From: Planctomycetota bacterium
Lineage (GTDB): Bacteria > Planctomycetota > E44-bin39
Length of the DNA stretch: 38,059 nucleotides
NCBI GenBank assembly: GCA_004376375.1
Contig: SOJX01000157.1
Location: 1-38,059 of the forward strand
Direction of reading: 5' to 3'
Numbering within the stretch: position 1 is the stretch's first letter; each line of letters begins with the position of its first letter. This document shows, piece after piece, positions 9,527-17,445 of the stretch. Position numbers and translations under genes: made by a program. The notes under the pieces were generated by a model. The model saw only the letters and a program-made list of their open reading frames with translations, ran no database searches and was not told where the DNA came from.

Positions 9527-9596
9527 TTTAGCGGCGCCGCTTGCGGCGCGTTAAATATGTAGGGGCACAGAACATACGCGCGCTGTGCCCCTACAT
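9527..9596. repeat. Composite class B + class A repeat between convergent genes
   Basis: GCGCCGC-TT-GCGGCGC (9534-9549) is followed by GTTAAATA and then by class A arms ATGTAGGGGCACAG (9557-9570) and CTGTGCCCCTACAT (9583-9596) around a 12-base loop. The order resembles the composite inside dnaE at 27599-27686. Lying between two converging genes, it may end both transcripts. Confidence 0.7.
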
Positions 9597-9608
9597 TTTA
9601 TTTAGATC

Positions 9609-10697
9609 CTACCCGTTCTTCGCGGCGAAGTCTTTCATGAGAGCGACTACGTCTTTCACCGAATCCAGGCCGTTCACGTTGTACGCCGAAATGCGGCAGC
9701 CGCCGACCGAGCGGTGGCCTTTCAGGCCGATAAAGCCGGCTTCCTTGCCCTCGGCGATGAACTTCTTTTCGAGGTCTTCGGTGGGCAGCCGGAAGACGAA
9801 GTTCATGTGCGAGCGGCTCTCCGGCTCGATCGGGGTCGAGAAGAAATCAGGATTCCCCTCGATCGTACCGTAAATCAGCTTCGCTTTTTCCGCGTTTTCC
9901 TTTTCTATCCCGTCGACGCCGCCCTTGCCCTTGAGCCACTTCAGGACTTTGCCGACCAGATAAATCGAGAAGGTGGGCGGCGTGTTGAAAAGCGAGTTCT
10001 TGTCAACGTGCGTCTTGTAGCTCAGAAGCGTCAGCAGGCCGTCGTTGCACTTTTCGATCATGTCGTCGCGGATGGCGACCACCGTCACGCCCGAGGGGCC
10101 GAGGTTCTTCTGCGCGCCGGCGTAGATGATGCCGAACCTGGAAACGTCAAGCTTGCGCGAAAGAATGTCGCTCGACATGTCGGAGACAATCGGCACGCCG
10201 CCGGTATCGGGGAACTGCCGCCACTGTGTCCCGAAAATCGTATTGTTTGAAGTAACGTGGCAGTAGACGGCGTTGGGATCGAGATCCAGCTCGTCCTGTT
10301 TCGGGATTCTGAAGAAAACGCCGTCCTGCTCGGTGCTTCCCGCGACGCACACGTTACCGATTATCTTGGCTTCCTTCAACGCCTTCCTGCTCCAGACGCC
10401 GGTCTGGATGTAGTCGGCGCTCCTGCCCTCCCCGAGCAGGTTCATCGGAACCATGGCGAACTGGAGGCTCGCGCCGCCCTGGAGGAACAGGATCTTCCAG
10501 TCGTCGCCCATCCCCATAAGCTCTTTAAAATCCGCGATAGTCTCGTTGTGAACGGCATCGTACTCCGGCGAGCGGTGCGAAGTCTCCATGACGCTCATGC
10601 CGGTGCCGGCCCATTCGATAAGCTCCTCGCGGACCGCTTCCAGAACTTCGACCGGCAGCGCCGCAGGACCTGCATAATAATTGTGAACACGGGCCAT
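9609..10697 (-). CDS. serC: Phosphoserine aminotransferase
   Basis: The 362-residue PLP enzyme converts 3-phosphohydroxypyruvate and glutamate to phosphoserine and 2-oxoglutarate in serine synthesis; it may also act in pyridoxine synthesis. Seen in the sequence are the N-terminal HNYYAGPAALPVEVL, the phosphate-loop region LFLQGGASLQF (about 70-80), the cofactor Asp in SDMSSDILSR (about 172-181) and the Schiff-base lysine in AGAQKNLGPSG (K197). The C-terminal GLKGHRSVGGCRISAYN is typical of SerC. The length matches the family. It is the last gene of the serine cluster, 73 bases after the dehydrogenase gene, with a class A palindrome in the gap. A GGAGGACAAGAC leader precedes the ATG. Confidence 0.95.
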   Translation of the reverse strand: MARVHNYYAGPAALPVEVLEAVREELIEWAGTGMSVMETSHRSPEYDAVHNETIADFKELMGMGDDWKILFLQGGASLQFAMVPMNLLGEGRSADYIQTGVWSRKALKEAKIIGNVCVAGSTEQDGVFFRIPKQDELDLDPNAVYCHVTSNNTIFGTQWRQFPDTGGVPIVSDMSSDILSRKLDVSRFGIIYAGAQKNLGPSGVTVVAIRDDMIEKCNDGLLTLLSYKTHVDKNSLFNTPPTFSIYLVGKVLKWLKGKGGVDGIEKENAEKAKLIYGTIEGNPDFFSTPIEPESRSHMNFVFRLPTEDLEKKFIAEGKEAGFIGLKGHRSVGGCRISAYNVNGLDSVKDVVALMKDFAAKNG

Positions 10698-10738
10698 GTC
10701 TTGTCCTCCTTATATCAGGTTCGCAGGTTTTTATGTTT

Positions 10739-10766
10739 GTAGGGGCACGGTGCACCGTGCCCCTAC
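10739..10766. repeat. Class A palindrome between serA and serC
   Basis: A perfect 14+14 palindrome, GTAGGGGCACGGTG plus its reverse complement, lies in the gap between two genes transcribed in the same direction. In mRNA it would form a strong hairpin and could set the serA:serC ratio. Confidence 0.8.
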
Positions 10767-10770
10767 GTTG

Positions 10771-11652
10771 TTATTTGTTTTTCGCTGTGAACTCTTCGAG
10801 CTTGCTCTCGATAATATCGCCGATACGCAGAAGGTTTTCCCTGCTCGACGCGCCGATGTGCGGTGTCATGACGACGTTCGGAGCGGTAACAATCGGTGAA
10901 TCCTCCGGCGGGTCCTTGAACCATACGTCTGTGCCGTAGCCGCGGAGCTTGCCGTCCTCGAGCGCCTTCGCCACGTCCTCCTCGACGATAACCTTGCCGC
11001 GGCAGGTATTGACAATCACCACGCCGTCCTTCATGAGCGCGATCGAATCCTTGTTTATCATGCCTTTCGTTTCGTCCGTGAGCGGAACGTGCAGCGAAAT
11101 ATAATCGGATTCCTTGTATATATCCTCGGCCGAGGGTTTCAGCTTGGCGTGATCCGAGCTGTCGACATACTTGTCGTATGCAATCACCTTCATGCCGAAC
11201 GCTTTGGCGCGTTTGGCGACCTCGGTTGCGATCAGGCCGATACCGATAAGGCCGAGCGTTTTGCCGTAAAGCTCCGAGCGTTTGATCTGCTTTTTCACCC
11301 ACTCGCCCTGGCACATTCCGGTATGGCATCTCATAAGCTCGTTGGGGATGGCCAGCATCAGCGCCATTGCAACTTCCGCAACGGCGATGCTCGAAGCCTG
11401 AGGAGTGTTGTGGACCTCGATGCCTTTCTCCTTGGCGTATTCCCGGTCTACGTTGTCCAGCCCTACGCCGCCGCGGATAATCATCTTCAGGTTGGGCGCG
11501 CCGTCGATGTACTCCCGGGTGCATTTCGTCTTGCTGCGGATGAGGACAACGTCCACGTCCTTGATCCTTTCCTTGTCATCGGTCACCTCGCCGAACCTGG
11601 AAATCTGGTCCGGCAGGTTTGGCGCGAACGCGTCGGAAATGAGAATAAGCAT
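10771..11652 (-). CDS. serA: D-3-phosphoglycerate dehydrogenase-like (D-2-hydroxyacid dehydrogenase), short form
   Basis: The 293-residue NAD-dependent oxidoreductase is placed by context at the first step of serine synthesis, oxidising 3-phosphoglycerate. The NAD-binding motif GLIGIGLIATEV (about 134-145) has Ala at the last glycine position of GxGxxG. The catalytic Arg is in NTCRGK (R218) and the His in TPHIGASS (H265). The usual catalytic Glu region reads DVWFKDPPED, with Asp where EP is expected. There is no C-terminal ACT domain, so no sign of serine feedback through one. Translation starts after AGGAGGTGTTCG. It lies between DUF1015 and serC on one strand. A related hydroxyacid dehydrogenase of other specificity remains possible. 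Confidence 0.85.
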   Translation of the reverse strand: MLILISDAFAPNLPDQISRFGEVTDDKERIKDVDVVLIRSKTKCTREYIDGAPNLKMIIRGGVGLDNVDREYAKEKGIEVHNTPQASSIAVAEVAMALMLAIPNELMRCHTGMCQGEWVKKQIKRSELYGKTLGLIGIGLIATEVAKRAKAFGMKVIAYDKYVDSSDHAKLKPSAEDIYKESDYISLHVPLTDETKGMINKDSIALMKDGVVIVNTCRGKVIVEEDVAKALEDGKLRGYGTDVWFKDPPEDSPIVTAPNVVMTPHIGASSRENLLRIGDIIESKLEEFTAKNK

Positions 11653-11671
11653 CGAACACCTCCTATGATTT

Positions 11672-11711
11672 CGGTTGTCCAGTTCTTCGGTTAATCGGTT
11701 CTTCGGTTAAA
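11672..11711. repeat. Class C tandem repeat, unit CGGTTMTT-like, period 8
   Basis: Five units read cggttgtc, cagttctt, cggttaat, cggttctt and cggttaaa. It lies directly upstream of serA and may form part of its leader. The unit is nearly that of 29545-29588, and the reverse complement of the 19066-19096 unit. Confidence 0.7.
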
Positions 11712-11726
11712 ATGCGACTCGCGCAT

Positions 11727-11764
11727 ATGTAGGGGCAAAGAACACGCGCATGCCTTGCCCCTAC
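11727..11764. repeat. Class A palindrome, interrupted, after DUF1015
   Basis: TGTAGGGGCAA (11727-11737) and TTGCCCCTACA (11754-11764) flank a 16-base loop, five bases beyond the DUF1015 stop on the minus-strand transcript. Confidence 0.75.
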
Positions 11765-11768
11765 AAGA

Positions 11769-13007
11769 TTACTCATCAAGCATTTTAACCACGACGCCGC
11801 TGCGGAGCTTCGGCTCAAACCACGTGCACTTTGGCGGCATGACCTTCCCCGCGTCGGCGACGGCAAGAAGCTCTCCAATACTCACGGGATAAACCGCGAA
11901 TGCGGCGACGGCGTCCTTCGCGCACCTGCGCTCGAGTTCCGCCATCCCGCGGATGCCGCCGACGAAATCTATACGCGAATCCGTGCGCGGGTCGTTGATG
12001 TCGAGAACGTGGCTGAACAGGTTCGCCTGAAGGATTGCCGCATCGAGGCTCTCCACCGGATCGTCCGCCGGGTAACTCCCCTCCTTCGCGCGCAATCTGA
12101 ACCACTTGCCGCCCAGAAACATCCCGAAAGTCTTTTTTCCCGTCGGCTTCCCCTCGTCTGCTTGCAGTACTTCGAAGCACTCCGAAACCTCTTCCATGAA
12201 TTCCGTTTCAGACATACCGCCAAGGTCTTTGACCACACGGTTGTAGTCCATAATCTGCATCTGGTCGTCGGGAAAGATTACCGTCAGGAAATAGTTGTAC
12301 TGCTCCCCGCCGGTATGGTCCGGGTCGGCCTCTTTACGTATCTCGCGGACGCGGCTGGCCGCGGCGCTCCTGTGATGGCCGTCGGCGACGTAGAGCGCGG
12401 GGATTTCTTCAAAAGCATTCTCCAGGGCCGTAATAATTTCTTCCTCATCCACTACCCAGAAAGTATGCCCGACGCCGTCTTCCGCCGTGAAATCATAAAC
12501 CGGCTCTCCCGCCCTGACTTTTTCAACAATTTCGTCGACTTTCTTCGATGCGCGGTAGGTCAGAAAGACCGGGCCCGCGTTTGCGCCGAGGATTTCAACG
12601 TGCCGCGCCCGGTCGGTTTCCTTGTCCGGGCGGGTGAACTCGTGTTTCTTGATAAGGCCGTTCCGGTACTCGTCCACGCTCGCGCCCGCAACGATGCCGG
12701 CCTGGACATGGCCGCCCATTTTCTGCTGATAGACGTAGAAACACGGCTTTTCATCCCGGACCATCAGGCCGTCGGAGATAAGCTTCTGCAGGTTTTCAGC
12801 GCTTTTTTCGTATACCTCCTCGCCGTGGACGTCAACGGACGGGTCGAGGTCGACCTCGGCCTTTACGACCCTGAGAAAAGACATCGGGTTGTCTTTCACA
12901 ATCTCGCGCGCTTCCTCCGACGACAACACGTCGTAGGGCGGGCATGCGATCTTTGAGACAACGTCCGGCCGCGGGCGGTTGCCGCGGAAGGGTCGAATCT
13001 TCGCCAT
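11769..13007 (-). CDS. DUF1015 family protein
   Basis: The 412-residue protein matches the DUF1015 pattern from its N-terminus (MAKIRPFRGNRPRPDVVSKIACPPYDVLS) through KKHEFTRPDKETDR (about 121-133) to the hallmark YVADGHHRSAAA (about 206-217). The length is normal for the family, which as far as I know has no settled function. The DGHHR loop resembles the DGxHR signature of ParB-like folds, which include a serine kinase; this is an inference from a short motif. It is the first gene of the cluster with serA and serC. Members of this family often sit next to serA, so a role in serine or phosphoserine metabolism is likely. No serB is present here. Confidence 0.85.
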   Translation of the reverse strand: MAKIRPFRGNRPRPDVVSKIACPPYDVLSSEEAREIVKDNPMSFLRVVKAEVDLDPSVDVHGEEVYEKSAENLQKLISDGLMVRDEKPCFYVYQQKMGGHVQAGIVAGASVDEYRNGLIKKHEFTRPDKETDRARHVEILGANAGPVFLTYRASKKVDEIVEKVRAGEPVYDFTAEDGVGHTFWVVDEEEIITALENAFEEIPALYVADGHHRSAAASRVREIRKEADPDHTGGEQYNYFLTVIFPDDQMQIMDYNRVVKDLGGMSETEFMEEVSECFEVLQADEGKPTGKKTFGMFLGGKWFRLRAKEGSYPADDPVESLDAAILQANLFSHVLDINDPRTDSRIDFVGGIRGMAELERRCAKDAVAAFAVYPVSIGELLAVADAGKVMPPKCTWFEPKLRSGVVVKMLDE

Positions 13008-13054
13008 CGCTTCAGGGTCCTTTCAGAGCTTTTATCCAGGAGTGACGAACCAGC

Positions 13055-13099
13055 AAAATAACCAAAACAGACCGTAATGTAAACCGAAATTTCCGGTTT
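13055..13099 (-). promoter_or_regulatory. Candidate promoter and dyad upstream of the serine cluster
   Basis: On the minus strand TTTACA (13083-13078) and TATTTT (13060-13055) are 17 bases apart, about 50 bases before the DUF1015 start. An imperfect dyad, AAACCG-AAATTTC-CGGTTT (13081-13099), overlaps the -35 edge and could bind a repressor. The -10 element is weak. Confidence 0.35.
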
Positions 13100-13345
13100 A
13101 TCTTTCAAATATTCCGGAATCTTTTTATTTCCTTATTTCCTTGTTCCCCTGTTTTCTTGTCTTCTTATTCCCTTAATCCAAGAACGCGGCGAGCAAGCTC
13201 GCCCGCTAAACAAAGAAGTGGATAAATAAGTTGATAAGTGAATAAGTGAAAATATTCTTTATACTTATTCCCTTATTCTCTTGTTCCCTTATTTCCTTAT
13301 TTCCTTGTTCCCTTGTTCCCTTGTTTCCTTGTTCCCCTATTTGCG
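13100..13345. repeat. Class C low-complexity region with a class B hairpin
   Basis: Two T/C-rich blocks (about 13122-13179 and 13256-13340) are built from 8-base units of the CTTRTTCC type. Between them are a class B hairpin (GGCGAGC-AA-GCTCGCC, 13188-13203, then CGCTAAA) and a purine-rich block (gataagtgaataagtgaa) roughly complementary to the first type. No gene is visible. It fills most of the 438-base gap between two divergent genes. Confidence 0.7.
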
Positions 13346-13346
13346 C

Positions 13347-13375
13347 TTGACACGTTTGTTTTATTGCTGTATACA
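13347..13375 (+). promoter_or_regulatory. Near-consensus sigma70 promoter
   Basis: TTGACA, 17 bases, then TATACA. The start point would be near 13382, giving a leader of about 64 bases to the GTG of the TPR/FGE-domain gene. Confidence 0.75.
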
Positions 13376-13445
13376 ATGAACCTGTTATCTCAATTCACAA
13401 TTATATTTTATTTTGTGAATAAGATAATATCGGAGACTGGTTGAA

Positions 13446-16100
13446 GTGAGTGTATGTCAATCATGCGGCAACGACGAACTGCAACTGGACCTCTACTGTC
13501 CAAAATGCAGGTTTGTAAGCCCTTCCGCCCATAACCGGCTCGCCGAAGCGTTCATTGGAGACCTCTACGAAAGAGGCTACCAGGCCTATAATGAAAAAGG
13601 CTATAAAAAAGCGACCTCGGCCATCAAGCTCATAATAAAGCTTCAACCCGACAACCCGGACGCGGCCGAGCTCCTGCGGAAAATCGAGACCGAGCAGTAT
13701 TCGCTCGAACACGTTCTGGCCGAAGCCCGGCTCGCCTTCCAGAACCGCCGATTCGAAGAGGCTGCGGACAAGGCCGCCGACGTCATCAGTATACACCCCG
13801 GCCACCCCGAGGCGGAAGAAATCCTCGAGCAGAGCCGGGAAGAGCTCGAGAACGTCGCGGCGCTGGAAGCCGAGGCCGCCAAATTCTTCTCCCAGGGCGA
13901 GTACGCCACGGCAATGGCAACGCTCGAAGAGCTCGTGCAGGCCATGCCCGATTCGGACAAGTACAAAACCCAGCTCGGCCGGGTCAAGGAAAAGCTCTCA
14001 CATTACGACAAGCGCATGCGCAAGGCCAAGCGGCTCGTCGCAGGCGGCAAGCCGGACGATGCGCTGCCGATCCTTGAAGAGCTCTCTAAAGAAGTACCCT
14101 CCGATTCGGATGCCCGTACACTGCTTTCCAGAGTTTCAAAAAGACAGGACACAGTCTTCAAGCTTATCCCCGTGGCAAGGGAAGCGGTCGAGGCCGGCGA
14201 GTACGCCCGCGCACAGAAGCTGCTCGCGAAGGTCCTTGCCGTAGACAAGGATTACGACGAGGCAAAAGAGCTCTGGGAGCGAATCCAGTCCGCCAGGCGC
14301 CGCACCGCGCGCAAATGGTCGCTTATCGGGACCGGGATTGTCGTCGGCGCCATCATATTCGTTATCATACTCGTCTCTTTTTCCCGGCGGTCGCGGAACC
14401 GCAGCCTTCTCCAGCAGGCAAGGACCGCCAGAGGCAACGGAGAATACCTGAACGCGCTGGAGCTCTACAACCAGATCGGCACGAGCGGCGTCGACCCCGA
14501 AATGGTCAAGGCGGAAATCAAGGAAATTGAGATCGACGCGTTTATTGAGCAGGCGGAAGCAAGCCTCGCAAAAGAAGCGTGGAGCAAGGCGGAGCAGGCG
14601 CTGACCGAGGCGGAGAATAAGGGCTCGCCGCGGGCCAGGACCGGGCCGTACCACATACTCGCGGGCGCGATGCGCAGAAAAACGGCTGCGAAGACCAAGC
14701 TGGATGAACGCCGCTGGCTGGGAGCGCTTGAAGATTTTGAAAAAATTCTCACAATACCGAAGGAAGATCAAACCGTAGCGGGATGGAAAAAACTCTTTGA
14801 AGCCATTAACTCCGAGCGAGCACGGGCAAAGGGAATCTGGCTCGAAGAACTGGGGAAGAAACTCGATAGAAAAAAACTGCAACAGACCGCGGAAATATTG
14901 AACCGGGGAGAGAAATTCTTTCCCGGCGACGCGGACGCGGAAACGCTCCGCGAAAAGTGCCTCAACCTGTGGAGCAAACGCCTCGAAGGTTTCGCGGCCA
15001 GAAAGAAATGGAAAACCGCGACAAAAGAATCCGAGCTCCTCAAGAAACTTTTCCCGAAAAACAGGCATGCGGCCAATATCATAAAATGCGTCCAGTTCGA
15101 CCGCTACATGGCGCGCATCCAGGACCAGATCAAGGTGCAGGACTGGGTCAGCGTTGAAAGCACTCTTGCCGTTCTCAAGGCGTCGAACCCGCCGCCCGAG
15201 CGGCAGGCAAAGCTCGAGGAAGTCGAAAGCATGGTGGCCGACAAGATCAAAGCCATCAGAGAAAAACGTTTTAAGGAACTGTGCGCGAAGGGTGATAACC
15301 ACTTTAAAGCCCGCAAGTGGGATAAGGCCGCAAAGGCATACAAGCTCGCCCTGGATATCATCGAAGACCCGGCCGTCGAGCGCCGAATCGCGCAGGCCAA
15401 GGGCCAGGCGGGCGCGCCCGCCGGCATGGTTTACATCCCGGGCGGGAAATTCACCATGGGCTCGAACACGGGCGGATTCAAAAACGAGTATCCCGCCCAC
15501 ACCCTGAAAACCAGGGCCTTCTACATCGGACTTACCGAGGTAACCAACAAAGAGTACCGCGAGTTCGTGAAGGCGGCCGGACGTTTGGAGCCTCGCTACT
15601 GGAAAGACCCGAATTTCAACCAGCCCAACCAGCCCGTCGTCGGGGTAAGCCTCGAGGACGCGAAGGCGTATGCAAAATGGAAAAAGGCGCGCCTGCCGAG
15701 CGAGGCCGAATGGGAATACGCCGCCCGCGGCGCCGACGCCCTCACGTATCCATGGGGGAACAATTTCGACGCCAAACGATGCCGCTGCTATAACAGCCGC
15801 GAAAAATACCCCGTCCCGGTCGGCTCCTACCCGACGGGAAGGAGCCCCTGGGGGTGCCTGGACATGGCGGGCAACGTGTTTGAATGGACGTCCTCAAAGT
15901 ACGACCTTTACCCCGGCGCGCCGATGACCGACGACCGCGCAGGGAAGAACCTTTATATAGTCAAGGGCGGCGCGTACTCGAGCGACTCGCAGTCTCTGCG
16001 GACGTCGTATCGCGACCGCGCCTATTCGCCGACGGAGCGGAAAAAATCCATCGGCTTCCGCATCGCCAAGAACGTAGTCCTGATTAAAAAGGAAGAATAG
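13446..16100 (+). CDS. Zinc ribbon-TPR-transmembrane protein with C-terminal FGE-sulfatase fold
   Basis: The 884-residue protein starts at GTG with GGAG upstream. Residues 4-21 hold a zinc ribbon (C4, C7, C18, C21). Residues about 35-280 are TPR-like helical repeats. One membrane helix (about 291-311, SLIGTGIVVGAIIFVIILVSF) is followed by a second, Lys-rich TPR-like region (about 318-655). An FGE-sulfatase domain (about 660-880) shows GMVYIPGGKFTMGSN, EVTNKEYREF, RLPSEAEWEYAARG, DMAGNVFEWTSS and the end GFRIAKN. The two catalytic cysteines of true formylglycine-generating enzymes are absent from the VKGGAYSSDSQSLRTSYRDR segment, so ligand binding is more likely than catalysis. The topology suggests cytoplasmic TPRs and an outer FGE fold. 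A Ser/Thr kinase follows after 35 bases, pointing to a shared signalling role. Confidence 0.85.
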   Translation: MSVCQSCGNDELQLDLYCPKCRFVSPSAHNRLAEAFIGDLYERGYQAYNEKGYKKATSAIKLIIKLQPDNPDAAELLRKIETEQYSLEHVLAEARLAFQNRRFEEAADKAADVISIHPGHPEAEEILEQSREELENVAALEAEAAKFFSQGEYATAMATLEELVQAMPDSDKYKTQLGRVKEKLSHYDKRMRKAKRLVAGGKPDDALPILEELSKEVPSDSDARTLLSRVSKRQDTVFKLIPVAREAVEAGEYARAQKLLAKVLAVDKDYDEAKELWERIQSARRRTARKWSLIGTGIVVGAIIFVIILVSFSRRSRNRSLLQQARTARGNGEYLNALELYNQIGTSGVDPEMVKAEIKEIEIDAFIEQAEASLAKEAWSKAEQALTEAENKGSPRARTGPYHILAGAMRRKTAAKTKLDERRWLGALEDFEKILTIPKEDQTVAGWKKLFEAINSERARAKGIWLEELGKKLDRKKLQQTAEILNRGEKFFPGDADAETLREKCLNLWSKRLEGFAARKKWKTATKESELLKKLFPKNRHAANIIKCVQFDRYMARIQDQIKVQDWVSVESTLAVLKASNPPPERQAKLEEVESMVADKIKAIREKRFKELCAKGDNHFKARKWDKAAKAYKLALDIIEDPAVERRIAQAKGQAGAPAGMVYIPGGKFTMGSNTGGFKNEYPAHTLKTRAFYIGLTEVTNKEYREFVKAAGRLEPRYWKDPNFNQPNQPVVGVSLEDAKAYAKWKKARLPSEAEWEYAARGADALTYPWGNNFDAKRCRCYNSREKYPVPVGSYPTGRSPWGCLDMAGNVFEWTSSKYDLYPGAPMTDDRAGKNLYIVKGGAYSSDSQSLRTSYRDRAYSPTERKKSIGFRIAKNVVLIKKEE

Positions 16101-16135
16101 CCGAACTGCTTCACGAGCACGGGCGGTTAATCAGC

Positions 16136-17212
16136 ATGGGCAACGATCACGGAAAAATATATCCTAGCTATCGCGAAAAGCTGTGGCAGTACACCGTCGG
16201 CCGCATGTCCGCGCAGGAGAAGGCTTTTTTCAAAGAGCACCTGGTGCGCTGCAAGCTCTGCAAGATAATCCTCGAAGACGTGAAAGACCACCCCCCGGAG
16301 AGCGCGGAAACGCTCCCCATGCCCGGCAAGGTTGCGCTGCCCCGCGGCTTTCGTCTTATCGAGCGCATCGGCATCGGAGGCATGGGCTCCGTATACAAGG
16401 CGCACCAGGCCTCGATGGACAGGGAGGTGGCGATTAAAATTCTGGCGCCCGAGCTTGCCAAGAAAGAGGAATTCGTAAACAGGTTCCTTCGCGAGGCGAA
16501 GGCCGCGGCCAAGCTCTCCCACAACGGCCTTGTCCGGGTGTACGACGTCGGGAAGACCGACGACGGCAGATACTACTTCGTAATGGAGTATATAAGGGGA
16601 AGAACCCTTCGCAGTATAATCAAGACGAGAAGAAAACTGCTGCTCCACGAACTCGTCGAATATATAATTCAGGTCGCCTCCGCGCTCGAACACGCGTGGC
16701 AGGAAAAAATTATCCACCGGGACGTGAAGCCGGAAAACATCATGATCACGGACGAGGAAGGCATGGCCAAGCTCACCGACCTCGGGCTGGCAAAGAAAAC
16801 GGATGATGAATCGGCGGCACTCACCCAGACCGGCATCGCGATGGGCACGCCCGACTACATGTCGCCGGAGCAGGTCCGCGATACCGCCAATATAACTTAC
16901 CTGAGCGATATCTATTCCCTCGGGGCGACTTTCTTCCACTGCCTCACGGGCCGCAAGCCCTTTACCGGCAAGAGCGCGGTGAGAATAATGGCGGAGGTGA
17001 TGGAAGGCGAATGGGAATGGACGGCTGCGGAAAAGAAAACCGTCCCCAGGCCCGTAAGGAAGATTGTTGAAAGGATGATGGCGCTGAAACCGGGCAACCG
17101 TTTTCAGACTCACGCCGAACTCATCGGAGTACTTTCGGAGCTCCGCTCGACCGGAGTCGTCCGCGCCCCCCGCCGTCACCTGAAGCGCGGAAAACGGCCG
17201 CGCCGAAGATAG
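16136..17212 (+). CDS. Serine/threonine protein kinase with N-terminal zinc-finger-like motif
   Basis: The 358-residue soluble Hanks-type kinase has glycine loop GIGGMGSVY (about 79-87), lysine K101 in VAIKIL, helix-C Glu near 120, catalytic loop IHRDVKPEN (D196), DLG in place of DFG (D215), the activation-segment GTPDYMSPEQ and a normal C-lobe. The N-terminal 45 residues hold H35-x3-C39-x2-C42, the zinc pattern of zf-HC2/ZAS anti-sigma domains. There is no membrane helix or external sensor, and the C-terminus is strongly basic (RRHLKRGKRPRRR). It lies 35 bases after the TPR/FGE gene, probably co-transcribed. It may phosphorylate or be recruited by that TPR protein. The ribosome site is weak. 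Confidence 0.92.
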   Translation: MGNDHGKIYPSYREKLWQYTVGRMSAQEKAFFKEHLVRCKLCKIILEDVKDHPPESAETLPMPGKVALPRGFRLIERIGIGGMGSVYKAHQASMDREVAIKILAPELAKKEEFVNRFLREAKAAAKLSHNGLVRVYDVGKTDDGRYYFVMEYIRGRTLRSIIKTRRKLLLHELVEYIIQVASALEHAWQEKIIHRDVKPENIMITDEEGMAKLTDLGLAKKTDDESAALTQTGIAMGTPDYMSPEQVRDTANITYLSDIYSLGATFFHCLTGRKPFTGKSAVRIMAEVMEGEWEWTAAEKKTVPRPVRKIVERMMALKPGNRFQTHAELIGVLSELRSTGVVRAPRRHLKRGKRPRRR

Positions 17213-17214
17213 GA

Positions 17215-17345
17215 AAAAGGGGATAAGGGGTACGGGATACGGGATAAGGGAAAAGCTGTGAGTTCTCTACCCCTTTTCCTCCTTCCCCGTACCTCGACAC
17301 TCGGTACTCGGTACTCGGTACTTGTTACTCGGTACTCGGTACTTC
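17215..17345. repeat. Class C tandem repeats after the kinase
   Basis: A GGGATAAG/GGGATAC block (about 17219-17255) faces a complementary CCCCTTTTCC/CCCCGTACC block (about 17270-17294) and may fold as a long hairpin ending the kinase transcript. It is followed by CGGTACT units of period 7 (about 17303-17345). Confidence 0.6.
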
Positions 17346-17385
17346 TTAATTCCTTGTTACCTTGTCCCTTTCATTGCATGCCCGG

Positions 17386-17414
17386 TTGACTTCCAGCACT
17401 TCCCGACGTATAAT
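17386..17414 (+). promoter_or_regulatory. Near-consensus sigma70 promoter
   Basis: TTGACT, 17 bases, TATAAT. The start point would be near 17421, about 25 bases before the lipoprotein ATG. Confidence 0.8.
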
Positions 17415-17445
17415 AAAGTACAAATAGCAGTCGAAACGGGGTTAT

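Noticed and set aside
14136..15500. 454-residue minus-strand frame under the TPR/FGE gene
   Set aside because: The sense strand encodes clear TPR and FGE motifs; the antisense frame shows no domain and low-quality composition.
15420..16100. Active formylglycine-generating enzyme
   Set aside because: The fold signature is clear but the two catalytic cysteines are missing from the usual segment.
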